A stretch of 64,000 bases of DNA. Source: G965218495 sp965262785 (GTDB taxonomy: Bacteria; Bacteroidota; Rhodothermia; Rhodothermales; Bin80). The notes beneath the pieces are model-generated. The model had not been told where the DNA came from. It was given only the letters and a program-made list of their open reading frames with translations, and did no database searches. The stretch spans positions 1,364,001 to 1,428,000 of the forward strand of contig OZ253559.1 of the NCBI GenBank assembly GCA_965262785.1. The letters run 5' to 3'. Both the position numbers and the translations under genes were made by a program. Below, in pieces: positions 8,875 through 17,581 of the stretch; positions within the stretch are counted from its first letter, which is position 1, and the number at the start of each line of letters is the position of its first letter.

Positions 8875-9939
8875 ATGCACCGATTGACAATCCGTACGCT
8901 CGCCAGTGTAGTCCTCTCAAGTGCGCTGCTTAGCATCGCTAGCTATGCGCAGAAGCCGCGAACGGTAAAGACCACACTGGTGGACCATGACGAACTGTTC
9001 GTCTTTGAGGATACGATACGATTAGATCCATCCGTGATCATCGGGACGGTGAGGGACTTGGACGTCAACAGCGAAGGGGAATTGCTGATCACGGACAGTA
9101 ATGCAAGGAACGTGTACCGGTTTTCTGCAACAGGGCGACTGTTGTATGAGCTTATCGTAGAAGAGTGTCACCCTGGAGCGGAAGCGGATTTCCATCCCTT
9201 TTCTGCCCGGTTCATCGGTGACGGACGCATGATAACATGGGCTAATTCAGGCCGTGCATTCCTCTTTGACGATACCGGTCACTGCATTGAGTATGCTAAA
9301 TCGGCAGATTTTATAGCCATCGGCGTCTGCGCACTCAAGGACTCTATCTTCACTCTGCCAGCTCCGGCACCTGTTCGGATGACGATGAAAGTACTTGGGA
9401 GCAATCTCGATTTGTTGGAAGAGATTGCCATTGAGCCAATGAGATGGCCCAACATGACTAAAGTCCTGGCGCGACCCGGTCGTCAGCTGGGGTGTTTCGA
9501 CGATGACGTATGGTATATCCATAACTATAGCCCCGACGCAATACCGCTGCGGCGTCAGGAAACAATGATACAATACCAACATCCCTACTTTAAGGAACGG
9601 ACGCGCGACTTGCCCAGTCCTAGCCCCAGGGACTTCAAGGGTTTTAACGATGCCTCTTGGGTATATGCGCTGCACACGCTAGACAATTCAACCCACCTAG
9701 TGGTACATCACACGTTGCGCCGCCTAGGCCAACTGGTAGGAAAATCCGGCTACACCATTGTTGACCACAAGAATCGCTTTGCCAGCGTCAGCACATTGGC
9801 AACGCGACGCCATCTGGTAGGATCTGGGGGTGGGATGCTGTATTACAAGGGTGACCACGAACTACTTTCAGATGGCGAATTGGGCAACCCGGTGATCCTC
9901 AGGTACCGCTTTATCCCGCCCCAGAACAAGGATGGCTAG
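8875..9939 (+). CDS. secreted 6-bladed beta-propeller protein
   Basis: A signal peptide (TLASVVLSSALLSIASYAQ) leads into a propeller of about 330 residues with BF3164-like blades (VRDLDVNSEGELLITDSN and ARNVYRFSATGRLLYE). It likely acts in the periplasm or on the surface. I chose ATG 8875 because TTGAGG lies just before it and the upstream ATG at 8854 overlaps the preceding small gene. The gene follows the cysteine-rich ORF closely, which suggests co-transcription. It converges with the YeaQ/GlsB-like gene. Confidence 0.8.
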   Translation: MHRLTIRTLASVVLSSALLSIASYAQKPRTVKTTLVDHDELFVFEDTIRLDPSVIIGTVRDLDVNSEGELLITDSNARNVYRFSATGRLLYELIVEECHPGAEADFHPFSARFIGDGRMITWANSGRAFLFDDTGHCIEYAKSADFIAIGVCALKDSIFTLPAPAPVRMTMKVLGSNLDLLEEIAIEPMRWPNMTKVLARPGRQLGCFDDDVWYIHNYSPDAIPLRRQETMIQYQHPYFKERTRDLPSPSPRDFKGFNDASWVYALHTLDNSTHLVVHHTLRRLGQLVGKSGYTIVDHKNRFASVSTLATRRHLVGSGGGMLYYKGDHELLSDGELGNPVILRYRFIPPQNKDG

Positions 9940-10124
9940 TCGCTTACGAAACGTTTTGTGGTTTGCCCTCTGTGCCAATAAGAAGTGAGGCAGAAGCTGG
10001 TTCATTTTATGAACGAGCTGGGCTGGTAACAGCTAAGTGAGCCTTAGTGTCCACTCCAAACCAATACCACCGACTGCCGCGGAGCGTCACAGGCAGCAGG
10101 GCCATCGCGCCGCGTCCAAATTGC

Positions 10125-10385
10125 CTACGAACTGGCCCTTGAGGCCATTCGCTGCCTAAGCCAGAGGATCAGTACGGCGCCCAGAGAAGCAAGTAGAACG
10201 CCCTTAAAGCTGAGACTGCCCATTGAAGCGAATCCGAACAGGCTGCCAACACCCCCAGCCAATAGCGCGCCTGCGACGCCGATGAGAGTAGTTTTGATGA
10301 TGCCAATGTCCTGACTATCCGTCACGATCCATCGGCCAATGAAACCCGCAATGGCTCCGAGCAAGATCCAGCTGAGAAATCCCAT
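10125..10385 (-). CDS. GlsB/YeaQ/YmgE family stress-response membrane protein
   Basis: This is an 86-residue protein made of three hydrophobic segments with the family's glycine-rich pattern (LSWILLGAIAGFIGRWI, TLIGVAGALLAGGVGSLFG). Members are small inner-membrane proteins induced by general stress; the biochemical role is unknown. The start at ATG 10385 is fixed by a good ribosome site, GGAGGTGA, five bases upstream. The longer frame to 10421 would place this site inside the gene. Confidence 0.88.
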   Translation of the reverse strand: MGFLSWILLGAIAGFIGRWIVTDSQDIGIIKTTLIGVAGALLAGGVGSLFGFASMGSLSFKGVLLASLGAVLILWLRQRMASRASS

Positions 10386-10457
10386 ATCAGTCACCTCCAG
10401 TAGCATTAATAAGACCTGCATCTGTCTGTACGAGTCCGCAGCGTCCGTGTTGCGTCG

Positions 10458-11369
10458 CTACCACGCATACGACAGGCTCAGCACGTGCCCCGGCCCCTCA
10501 AATCCTGACTCGAACGGGATGTACGCGTAGTCGAAAATCAGCTGTTCCCAGAAAAGGCCAAGACCGAAGGTCAGTGTGCGCAGGGCGTCGTTGCTGATGT
10601 GTCCTGCGCGGACTATGGCAAGGTCCAAAATGGTCACGCCAATCCCCGAATGCATTCGGGTCTCGCTACCAGGGGACACGTGAGATACCTCCGCCGTCAC
10701 CTCCAGATCCAGCAGCGCAGCGCCGTCCCTGTTGGCGACAATCCGAAACGGATGCAGTGCTGCGCCCGCGGCCAGTGTCCGTGGAAGCTGCGTAGCTTTG
10801 CCTTGCAGCTCGGACATTTGTCCTGCGTTTCGAAGTGCAGCGCCGAGCGTAACCAGACGGCGCGGAAGATCCAACTGTACGCCTGCGTCAAAAGCATACC
10901 CCGACGCATCCGCCTCAAAGATGCGCTCACGCAGGTATTTCACCGTCGCGCCTGCGCGGAGTGGGCCCAAGATGCGTGCATAGGCAGCGGCAATGCTTAA
11001 AAACTGGGCCTTGAACGTGCCGATGGGGTCCCCAGGTATCTCGCGTGCTTCCAGGTCACCACTATCGGTGGCGGTAACGGCCAGGCCCCAGGCGCCGTGA
11101 CGTCCTGCCTGCAGACGCGCCGCCACATCATACGCGCGTACATCTCCTACCCAGAGGCGATGACTGACGGCCAACCCGCTTGACGCTCCTGCCAAGCCTG
11201 CTGCATTCCAATACGTAGAGAACGCGTCCTCCGTGGCTGCGACCTGAGCATCGCCCATGGCGCTGGCAGCTGCGTTAACGCCAATCCGTAAGAATGTTAG
11301 ACCTGTGTCCTGCGCGCGGACTGCATGCGTGCAGAACAAGGCCATCGCAATGATGCACAACTGTCGCAT
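10458..11369 (-). CDS. PorV/PorQ family outer-membrane beta-barrel protein
   Basis: A signal peptide (CIIAMALFCTHAVRAQ) is followed by the PorV/PorQ signature FLRIGVNAAASAMGDAQVA and the typical STYWNAAGLAG, then alternating beta strands of a FadL-like barrel ending in an aromatic residue (HVLSLSYAW). In Bacteroidota, PorV works as the shuttle of the type IX secretion system and hands cargo to the attachment complex. This gene is the last of a four-gene minus-strand operon. It starts 3 bases after the preceding stop, beside a second barrel of the same family and a cargo-like protein, which fits a secretion role. Confidence 0.85.
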   Translation of the reverse strand: MRQLCIIAMALFCTHAVRAQDTGLTFLRIGVNAAASAMGDAQVAATEDAFSTYWNAAGLAGASSGLAVSHRLWVGDVRAYDVAARLQAGRHGAWGLAVTATDSGDLEAREIPGDPIGTFKAQFLSIAAAYARILGPLRAGATVKYLRERIFEADASGYAFDAGVQLDLPRRLVTLGAALRNAGQMSELQGKATQLPRTLAAGAALHPFRIVANRDGAALLDLEVTAEVSHVSPGSETRMHSGIGVTILDLAIVRAGHISNDALRTLTFGLGLFWEQLIFDYAYIPFESGFEGPGHVLSLSYAW

Positions 11370-11372
11370 GAA

Positions 11373-12377
11373 TTACAGAAAAAAGCGCAAGGTGACCAGG
11401 TGCATCGTGCCCAGCGCAAAAGGTTCAAGGACGAACGCGTACTCCGCGCGCACGGCCACCTCGCCCAGCGGTTGCTCCACCATAAAGCCAGCGCTAGGGC
11501 GGAGCGCGCCATGCCCAACCGACGTCGCCCCACCGCGAACCGTGAAGGCCGACACGACTTGGTATTCCATGCCGGCCCTGTAGCGCGCCTCGTGCTGCGT
11601 GAGTTCTTCGCTGCTTATCACCTCGCGCAGTGCGCCGCCGGATAGCTCCACGCTACGGCGCCAAACCTGCGCCGCGCTGAAGCGAGACTCGTACTCCACG
11701 GAAAGGTACACTTGAGGCAGCTGGTAAGATGCGCCCACACGCAATCGACGCGGAAAACTATCCGTCGTGTTGCCCCCTGCACTGTGGTGCTGCGACGTAT
11801 CCCAAGTGTAGTTCGCCAGTAGGTCGTCGACCACAGCACCTACGTGTAAGTGGTCTGTCACACGAAAGCTCATGCCCAGGTCTACGCCGATACTGCGCGC
11901 CGCGGCAACCTCTGCATGCAAGTCCGAGCGAAACAGCTCAAGTCCCACTCCCACGGTGGCTCGGCCACTCACCCTTACGCCAAAAGCGACAAAGAACGCG
12001 TATTCGTTGATGGCAAACGTTCCGGTATGGTATCCGCTGGCGTCACGCCCGTCGAAATTCCCAACGCCAGCGTGGACCAAGCCTCCTGCTATGCCCGCGC
12101 GCGGACGCAGAGGTGTAGACAACTGCACGAACTGAAGCTGCCTATCCAGTGTCATTAGCGCGGCGGAAATGTCGAGGCTCTGCCGGACCAGAAAGGGCGC
12201 CAGCGCAGGATTGTAGTATGGGCTGGCGTAACCGGTTGCGTCGGCCGTTATCGCGTTGCCCATGGCCAGGCCACGGGCCCCAAAGCCCATGCGTGCAAAG
12301 GCGCCTGCGTGCTGCGCATCGGCCGGCGCCGGAAGCAGTGCAAAAAGAAGGAGCCCGATGATGGAGGTGTGCCGCAT
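11373..12377 (-). CDS. PorV/PorQ-like outer-membrane protein (second copy)
   Basis: This 334-residue protein has a signal peptide (LLLFALLPAPADAQ) and the family opening FARMGFGARGLAMGNA with PYYNPALAPF, then a beta-rich barrel that ends in aromatic residues (HLVTLRFFL). It is a distant paralogue of the next gene rather than a recent duplicate. Its ATG abuts the TAG of the upstream gene (TAG|ATG), so translation is probably coupled. Its likely site is the outer membrane, and its precise partner is unknown. Confidence 0.83.
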   Translation of the reverse strand: MRHTSIIGLLLFALLPAPADAQHAGAFARMGFGARGLAMGNAITADATGYASPYYNPALAPFLVRQSLDISAALMTLDRQLQFVQLSTPLRPRAGIAGGLVHAGVGNFDGRDASGYHTGTFAINEYAFFVAFGVRVSGRATVGVGLELFRSDLHAEVAAARSIGVDLGMSFRVTDHLHVGAVVDDLLANYTWDTSQHHSAGGNTTDSFPRRLRVGASYQLPQVYLSVEYESRFSAAQVWRRSVELSGGALREVISSEELTQHEARYRAGMEYQVVSAFTVRGGATSVGHGALRPSAGFMVEQPLGEVAVRAEYAFVLEPFALGTMHLVTLRFFL

Positions 12378-14009
12378 CTATTCAAGTACGAGAAACTTGC
12401 CCCAAAACGTGTCGCCGCCCGTCTGGATGGCGTAGAAGTATGCGCCGTTGGCTACGCGCGTTCCGCTATCGCTGGTGCCATCCCAGGACACCTCCCGCTC
12501 GCCGCGGCCGGAGCCGCTGTCAGTGAGGCGGCGCACCAGGTTCATGCCGAAGTCAAAGATGCGGATGGTCACCTGGCCCTCGGATTCCAGCCTGTAGCGT
12601 AGCCGTACCAAGCGGTCCGAGCTGGGCGAAAACGGGTTGGGGTAGGCGTAGGCCTCCACTTTGGGTACCCGCGACGCCGGGACCACGGGTGGTAACCCCT
12701 CAGGCGTCAGAGGCACGTCTGCGCGGTATATGCGCCAAGTGTCTCCACCATCCTTGCTGTTAAAGAGTCCGTCCTCGGTGCCGACCCAGAGCCCGGTGGG
12801 TGTAGTGGCGACCGCATAAGCTGCAGTGCCCGGCAGGATCGTGCGCTCCGGTTGCGTAGGATCATAAAACTCGCGCTCCGTGCGGAATGTCCGACCATCG
12901 TCAGCCGAAATGAACAGTCCGCTCAGGCCGGCGATGTACACACGAGAGCCATCAAAGGCGAAGTCGTATACGGTCTCGTTGATGAGCACCTGCTCAAACG
13001 TCTCGCCGCCATCACGCGACACCACTGCTCCGTAGGCTTCGCCTTCGCCGCGCCCCGGGCCCGTAGCGACCCAGATCGCCGGCGCACCGCTTGGGCGCAC
13101 CTGCTCCTCGATGGAAAGGATCCAGTTGCCGGTCAGGCCGTCCGCTGTGGTGTAGTGATACCAACTCTCGCCGCTGTCCAACGACTTGTTTAGCCCGCCC
13201 GCTGCGCCTGCCCAAACCGTGCCGATTGCATCAACCAAGACACTGAACACCTGAAAGTTCAGTCCAAAAAACTGATCCACAGGCACGCGCGTGGGCTGAA
13301 CAAAGAACGGGAATCGGTATCCGAGATGCGGTGCCAAATAGTCGGTCGTGTCCGGAGGCAGAACGATACGCTGCCACGTAAGCCCCCCGTCCATAGACCG
13401 GCGAAGCCCTGCTAGTTGGTTCGCTGTCCAAACATGACCCGTCAGGGGATCGTAGTCGATGTCCCAAGGAGGGCTCTGCTCCGGAACCGTGATTGCCAAG
13501 GTGGGCAGGCCCACGCCTCCGTACACGGTAACCGTGTCGTCGGGCAGGTCAAGGATGCCCGTGGTAAGCGGGTCGCCGTCGGTCGGGGCCTTCGGCGATC
13601 GATAGGTCCAGGTAGCACCGCCGTCGGTGGAAAACACAAATCCGCGCGCCAAATCTACCGATTGCTGAACGCCACTGGATTCAAGGGAGCGCGTAGCGCC
13701 AAGCCCTGCCCAGATCACCTCGCCGTCCACATCAATCGAGTAGGCGCGATTCACCAGGCCAGCCAGCGAGTCCGCATCAGCTACCTGCCAAGTCGCCCCA
13801 CCATCGCGCGTGACGTTAAGGAACGGGCCCACCCACAGCGCCCCACCCTCCGCATGCAGATTTGTAACACTGTTGTATAGAATGCTGTGCGTGGTGTGCT
13901 GCGCGAGCACATTCATAGATGCCAGGCAGAGCAAAAGGCTCCAAAGCGCCAGCCTCAAGGCACCGGACAACGTGCGGAGAAGCATCTGTGCGTATTCTAT
14001 TGTGCGCAT
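12378..14009 (-). CDS. secreted BNR-repeat protein with type IX-like C-terminal domain
   Basis: After a signal peptide (LALWSLLLCLASMNVLAQ) come many sialidase/BNR-type blades with the Asp-box pattern S-x-D-x-G-x-T-W (STDGGATWTY, SMDGGLTWQR, SLDSGESWYH, SKDGGDTWRI), which form a seven- or eight-bladed propeller. The C-terminal 90 residues (YAYPNPFSPSS, then VRLRYRLESEGQVTIRIFD, WDGTSDSG and VANGAYFYAI) match the FlgD-Ig/type IX sorting-like domain. It is probably exported across the outer membrane and attached at the surface. I chose ATG 14009 because it avoids a long overlap with the preceding gene; ATG 14039 is the alternative. It is translated just before two PorV-like genes. Confidence 0.82.
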   Translation of the reverse strand: MRTIEYAQMLLRTLSGALRLALWSLLLCLASMNVLAQHTTHSILYNSVTNLHAEGGALWVGPFLNVTRDGGATWQVADADSLAGLVNRAYSIDVDGEVIWAGLGATRSLESSGVQQSVDLARGFVFSTDGGATWTYRSPKAPTDGDPLTTGILDLPDDTVTVYGGVGLPTLAITVPEQSPPWDIDYDPLTGHVWTANQLAGLRRSMDGGLTWQRIVLPPDTTDYLAPHLGYRFPFFVQPTRVPVDQFFGLNFQVFSVLVDAIGTVWAGAAGGLNKSLDSGESWYHYTTADGLTGNWILSIEEQVRPSGAPAIWVATGPGRGEGEAYGAVVSRDGGETFEQVLINETVYDFAFDGSRVYIAGLSGLFISADDGRTFRTEREFYDPTQPERTILPGTAAYAVATTPTGLWVGTEDGLFNSKDGGDTWRIYRADVPLTPEGLPPVVPASRVPKVEAYAYPNPFSPSSDRLVRLRYRLESEGQVTIRIFDFGMNLVRRLTDSGSGRGEREVSWDGTSDSGTRVANGAYFYAIQTGGDTFWGKFLVLE

Positions 14010-14019
14010 AGTGCCTGTG

Positions 14020-14841
14020 TCACTGTATGACAACGTCATGGGTCAGCACGGCGCTCCGGAGGCCGGCTCGGTCTGTTACCTGGAATGCCAGCGTGTTGGT
14101 ACCAGCCGCGTTGCTACTGGTGATGAACACGCGCCGCGTGAAGAGGCCGTCGCCGGCCACGGCGTCGCCGCTGTCCAGCCTGTTACCACAGAGTCCGGCA
14201 CCCCCGTCATCGCACATCAGGTCGCGAGCCGCGGGCGAGGTCACGTTCCAGAATTCTACCAGCGCAATGTCGCTCTGCCCATCCGGGTCGCTGGCGCCGG
14301 CCACCAGGAGCAGGCTGTCTGCAGGTTCTCCCGGAGCCGGGCGCTGCAGCGTGTCCGGTACGACCAGGGAATCGATAGCCGGGGGGCTGCCGGGCTCGAA
14401 CGAGCGAAAGTAGTGCAGCGAGCCTCGCACATCGCCGCTGACGCGAGCCTCATCATCCACCGCATAAACTAGAACAGTGTAGGTTCGTACCTCCAACGCG
14501 CTGAGCGTAAGGGTGACCTGTCGTTCGTATCGGTTATTTCCTGCCGGGGCCAGACGACCAGACTGCACAGGCTCCTCTAACGATGAAGGCGGCTGCACTA
14601 CATACCAGACTTCGGACACCGCGGCGCCCTGGCTTCGAGCTGTCACGCCAATGGTGATTGGCACGCGGATACTATCCCCAACGACCTGGTCCGGCGGCAG
14701 TAGCGCGTAGACCATGCGCTGAGGGTAGAAATTGAATTCGTCCAAGACAGGCGGCCGTTGGCCTAGAGGCTCAGGGCCTGGTGCGGTGTCGCACCGTACG
14801 GAAAGAAGAAGCGCCAGGCAGAAAGCCAGGAAAGTGCGCAT
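14020..14841 (-). CDS. putative lipoprotein with Ig-like domains
   Basis: The N terminus MRTFLAFCLALLLSVRC is a signal peptide ending in a plausible lipobox cysteine at residue 17, although the arginine just before it is unusual. The remaining 255 residues are beta-rich with Ig-like or cadherin-like features (YTVLVYAVDDEARVSG, ASDPDGQSDIALVEFW) and the cell-surface type ending NTLAFQVTDRAGLRSA. The function is unknown. It is the first gene of the operon that continues with the BNR and PorV-like genes. The start is ATG 14841. The first 18 codons and the leader are duplicated just upstream (see the repeat entries). Confidence 0.68.
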   Translation of the reverse strand: MRTFLAFCLALLLSVRCDTAPGPEPLGQRPPVLDEFNFYPQRMVYALLPPDQVVGDSIRVPITIGVTARSQGAAVSEVWYVVQPPSSLEEPVQSGRLAPAGNNRYERQVTLTLSALEVRTYTVLVYAVDDEARVSGDVRGSLHYFRSFEPGSPPAIDSLVVPDTLQRPAPGEPADSLLLVAGASDPDGQSDIALVEFWNVTSPAARDLMCDDGGAGLCGNRLDSGDAVAGDGLFTRRVFITSSNAAGTNTLAFQVTDRAGLRSAVLTHDVVIQ

Positions 14842-14944
14842 CAAGAGGAGGTTACAGGTTCGGTAGCAGGTTTTTCTTCAAAGGCCGCACGGAGAGTGGT
14901 ACAGAGTAGAGTGGCTTAAACTGACGCAAAGCACGAAGTTGCCA
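14787..14944 (+). repeat. imperfect tandem duplication, unit 1
   Basis: This unit spans the start of the lipoprotein gene plus its leader. It matches 14963-15122 in order: a GTCGC-CCG-ACGG block, a CAGG block, TGCGCAT, then GGTTCGGTAGCAGGTTTT, then AGTAGAGTGGCTTAA and TTGCCAT. The match is interrupted by small differences, so the duplication is old. Confidence 0.75.
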
Positions 14945-14962
14945 TAGACAAAGACCCGGTGC

Positions 14963-15122
14963 ACAGTCGCGCCGAACGGCCAGAACGCTAGGCAGAGGGC
15001 GAACCGAATGCGCATAAAGAAGAAGTTAAAGGTTCGGTAGCAGGTTTTGATCCAGAGGCAGTACGTACATAGTTATACAAAGTAGAGTGGCTTAAGGCTG
15101 AAGCAGAGCAAAAAAATTGCCA
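14963..15122 (+). repeat. imperfect tandem duplication, unit 2
   Basis: This second copy overlaps the 3' end of the site-2 protease gene. On the minus strand it holds a decayed lipoprotein start, MRIRFALCLAFWPFGAT, which resembles the real signal peptide MRTFLAFCLALLLSV. Unit 1 in turn carries a decayed copy of the protease 3' end. Confidence 0.75.
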
Positions 15123-16335
15123 TGGCGACAATTCCCAAAATCCTGCGGCCACCCGTGAGCGCATGCCTTTGGGCGACAGGTGGATGTTCCACCTTTATAA
15201 GGAATACCAACAGGAAGCACCATACGAGCCATCCTGTGTAGCCGGCTTCGGTGATGACACCGCTTGTCAGGCGTCCGAGCGCAGCCAGAGCAAGGATACA
15301 TCCGGCCGCCAGAATGACCAAGCGCCTGTCTGTGCGAAAGACGCGGCGCAAGAAGAGCCTCAGTATGATCGCAAGAATCAACCACGTACAAAGCTCCTGT
15401 GCCAGTATCGACGTGCCGATGCTTCCAGGAAACAAACCAGCGAAGAATCCGGGACCGTCCTCAGCAGCACCGATAGCCATCGACGTGAGTAGGACAGTAA
15501 CGAATCCCTGGGAAATTCGACGATGCCACCGCGGACCCACCAACGCATACATGATATGGCCACCATCAAGCTGCCCCACAGGCATCAGGTTAAGTGCCGT
15601 AAAGAAGAGCGCCAGCCAGCCAGCAAAGAGTACCGGGTAATGATACATCTCATACATCGGCGGCAGGTTGGCGATAAGTTGCTCCAGTCCCCAGTACAGC
15701 GCTGTAGTACCAACTGTCAGCCGATCGCCACTGGAAACTTCCAGCGGCTCGGGTGGAAAGGCGCCGTGTGCTTCGATATAGGCTAGGAGCGGCTCATGGC
15801 CACCAACGCCGTACATGTATTCCGGCGGCGGCACCGCCAGCATCGCATAGAGGAGCAGCGGCAGCGCTACAAGAAACCCCGCAACCGGCCCCGCGACTCC
15901 GATGTCAAAAATCTTGCGAGTCGAGGGCACTGGCTCCCGGATGCTGATGACGGCGCCCATGGTTCCGATGCCGATCAGCGGCGCAGGGATGTAGTACGGA
16001 AGCGAAGTTCGCACTTTGTGCCTGCGGGCAGCGACGTAGTGGCCGAACTCGTGAGCGGTGAGAAAGAGCAGCAGAAAACCGGCAAAGAGGCACCCATCCG
16101 ACACCATGGCCACCGTGATGGGCAGCCCGGCCATGCTGAAGAGCACATCGCTTGCTGCCCAAGCCTCACTGCGCCCAATGAAGAGTAGGCTGGTCGTGAA
16201 CGCCGTCGAAACAAACGTCACCAGGAAAAGCAGCGCATGCAGCCAATATCGGTCCCTGCGTGCGTGGCCCGGCGCTACGGGTCGGCCAAAAAGGCGAAAA
16301 TAAGAGGCAGGTGGATCCACGCGTGCTGCAGGCAA
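15073..16335 (-). CDS. site-2 protease family (M50) membrane metalloprotease
   Basis: This is a polytopic inner-membrane zinc protease. The zinc-binding and catalytic HEFGH is at residues 95-99, inside a hydrophobic helix. The second motif, NLMPVGQLDGGH, near residue 250 supplies the third zinc ligand. No PDZ domain is visible between them, placing it with the PDZ-less M50 proteins. Such enzymes cut transmembrane segments of regulators such as anti-sigma factors; no target is encoded nearby. The frame begins at TTG 16335 with no ribosome site, and GTG 16320 is an alternative. The gene lies 38 bases after the aminotransferase stop on the same strand. Confidence 0.88.
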   Translation of the reverse strand: MPAARVDPPASYFRLFGRPVAPGHARRDRYWLHALLFLVTFVSTAFTTSLLFIGRSEAWAASDVLFSMAGLPITVAMVSDGCLFAGFLLLFLTAHEFGHYVAARRHKVRTSLPYYIPAPLIGIGTMGAVISIREPVPSTRKIFDIGVAGPVAGFLVALPLLLYAMLAVPPPEYMYGVGGHEPLLAYIEAHGAFPPEPLEVSSGDRLTVGTTALYWGLEQLIANLPPMYEMYHYPVLFAGWLALFFTALNLMPVGQLDGGHIMYALVGPRWHRRISQGFVTVLLTSMAIGAAEDGPGFFAGLFPGSIGTSILAQELCTWLILAIILRLFLRRVFRTDRRLVILAAGCILALAALGRLTSGVITEAGYTGWLVWCFLLVFLIKVEHPPVAQRHALTGGRRILGIVAMAIFLLCFSLKPLYFV

Positions 16336-16373
16336 GGGGCTGGTTCAATGCCTGGCAGCCCACCATGTTCACG

Positions 16374-17573
16374 CTACACGAGAGCTGCCAGACCGGTTTC
16401 AATGTGGTCCAGAGCAGTCTTTATGTGGTCCATGGATGCTGCATACGACAGTCGGATGCCGTTGGGGTCGCCAAAGGCAGAGCCAGGCACCAGGGCGACA
16501 TGGCATTCTTCCAGGAGGTAGAAGCACAGCGCCTGGCTGTCGCTGATGACGCGGCCCGAAGGCGCACGGCGCCCAAAGTAGGAGCTGACTTGCGGGAACA
16601 GGTAGAAGGCGCCCTCTGGTTTCGGGCAGGTGAAGCCCGCAATGGCTCGAAGGCGCGCGAGCGCGTAGTCGCGACGCTCGCGAAAGGCCGCTACCATCGT
16701 GCGGACAGGTTCCATGTCCATACCAAGGGCTGCCATGCCGGCCCGCTGGCTGATTGAGGACGGCGCGGAGGTAAACTGTCCCTGAAGCTTGGCGGCCTGT
16801 TGAACCACCGCTGGAGGGCCCGCCATATACCCCAAGCGCCACCCCGTCATCGCATAGCATTTCGAAAACCCGTTCACCGTGACGGTGCGCTCTATCATGC
16901 CCTCCAGCGAGGCAAACGGCACGTGAGTCGCTTCATAGATCACGTGTTCGTAGATCTCATCGGATACCACGAAAATCTGTTCGTGCCGACGCAGTACGGC
17001 TGCCAGCGCCTCAAGCTCAGCTTCCGAATACACTGACCCGGTGGGGTTGGATGGGGAGCACAGGATAATGAGGCGGGTTCGGTCCGTAATGGCAGCTTCA
17101 AGCCTGTCCGGGGTCAGGCGGTACTGCGTGTCAACGCCGGTGGGTATGATGACCGGCGTGGCGCCGGCAAAGCGTGTCAATTCGGGGTAGCTCACCCAGT
17201 GCGGGGCAGGGATAAGCACCTCGTCTCCCTCGGCGCACAAGACTGCGACTGCCAGCGCTACGGACTGCTTAGCCCCATTGGAGCAGAGGATCTGGCCCGG
17301 CCCATACGCGAGGCCGTTGTCACGCTGCAGCTTGGCACAGATTGCCTCACGCAACTCGGGCATGCCTGCATTCTGCGTGTAGCGCGTGAACCCTTCGCGG
17401 ATAGCCTGGATGCCGGCCTGGGCGATAGGGGCAGGTGTTCCAAAGTCCGGCTCGCCGGCGCTAAGGGCGATGACGGGCGCGCCTTGACGCTTCAGCACCT
17501 TTGCACGCCCGCTCATGGCAAGTGTGGCAGAAGGATGCATCGAAGCGACGCGCGGATTGAACCTGGTAGGCAT
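16374..17573 (-). CDS. class I pyridoxal-phosphate aminotransferase (aspartate-type)
   Basis: This 399-residue cytosolic enzyme belongs to aminotransferase fold type I, subgroup I-gamma. The PLP-binding lysine sits in NGFSKCYAMTGWRLGY. Upstream are the SPSNPTGSVY motif that contacts substrate carboxylate and cofactor, and SDEIYEH with the aspartate that pairs with the PLP nitrogen. The closest functional label is aspartate or aspartate/prephenate aminotransferase; sequence alone does not separate them. It starts at ATG 17573 and lies 8 bases after the coaD stop, in a run rsmD-coaD-aminotransferase-M50. Confidence 0.92.
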   Translation of the reverse strand: MPTRFNPRVASMHPSATLAMSGRAKVLKRQGAPVIALSAGEPDFGTPAPIAQAGIQAIREGFTRYTQNAGMPELREAICAKLQRDNGLAYGPGQILCSNGAKQSVALAVAVLCAEGDEVLIPAPHWVSYPELTRFAGATPVIIPTGVDTQYRLTPDRLEAAITDRTRLIILCSPSNPTGSVYSEAELEALAAVLRRHEQIFVVSDEIYEHVIYEATHVPFASLEGMIERTVTVNGFSKCYAMTGWRLGYMAGPPAVVQQAAKLQGQFTSAPSSISQRAGMAALGMDMEPVRTMVAAFRERRDYALARLRAIAGFTCPKPEGAFYLFPQVSSYFGRRAPSGRVISDSQALCFYLLEECHVALVPGSAFGDPNGIRLSYAASMDHIKTALDHIETGLAALV

Positions 17574-17581
17574 GGAAGGAA

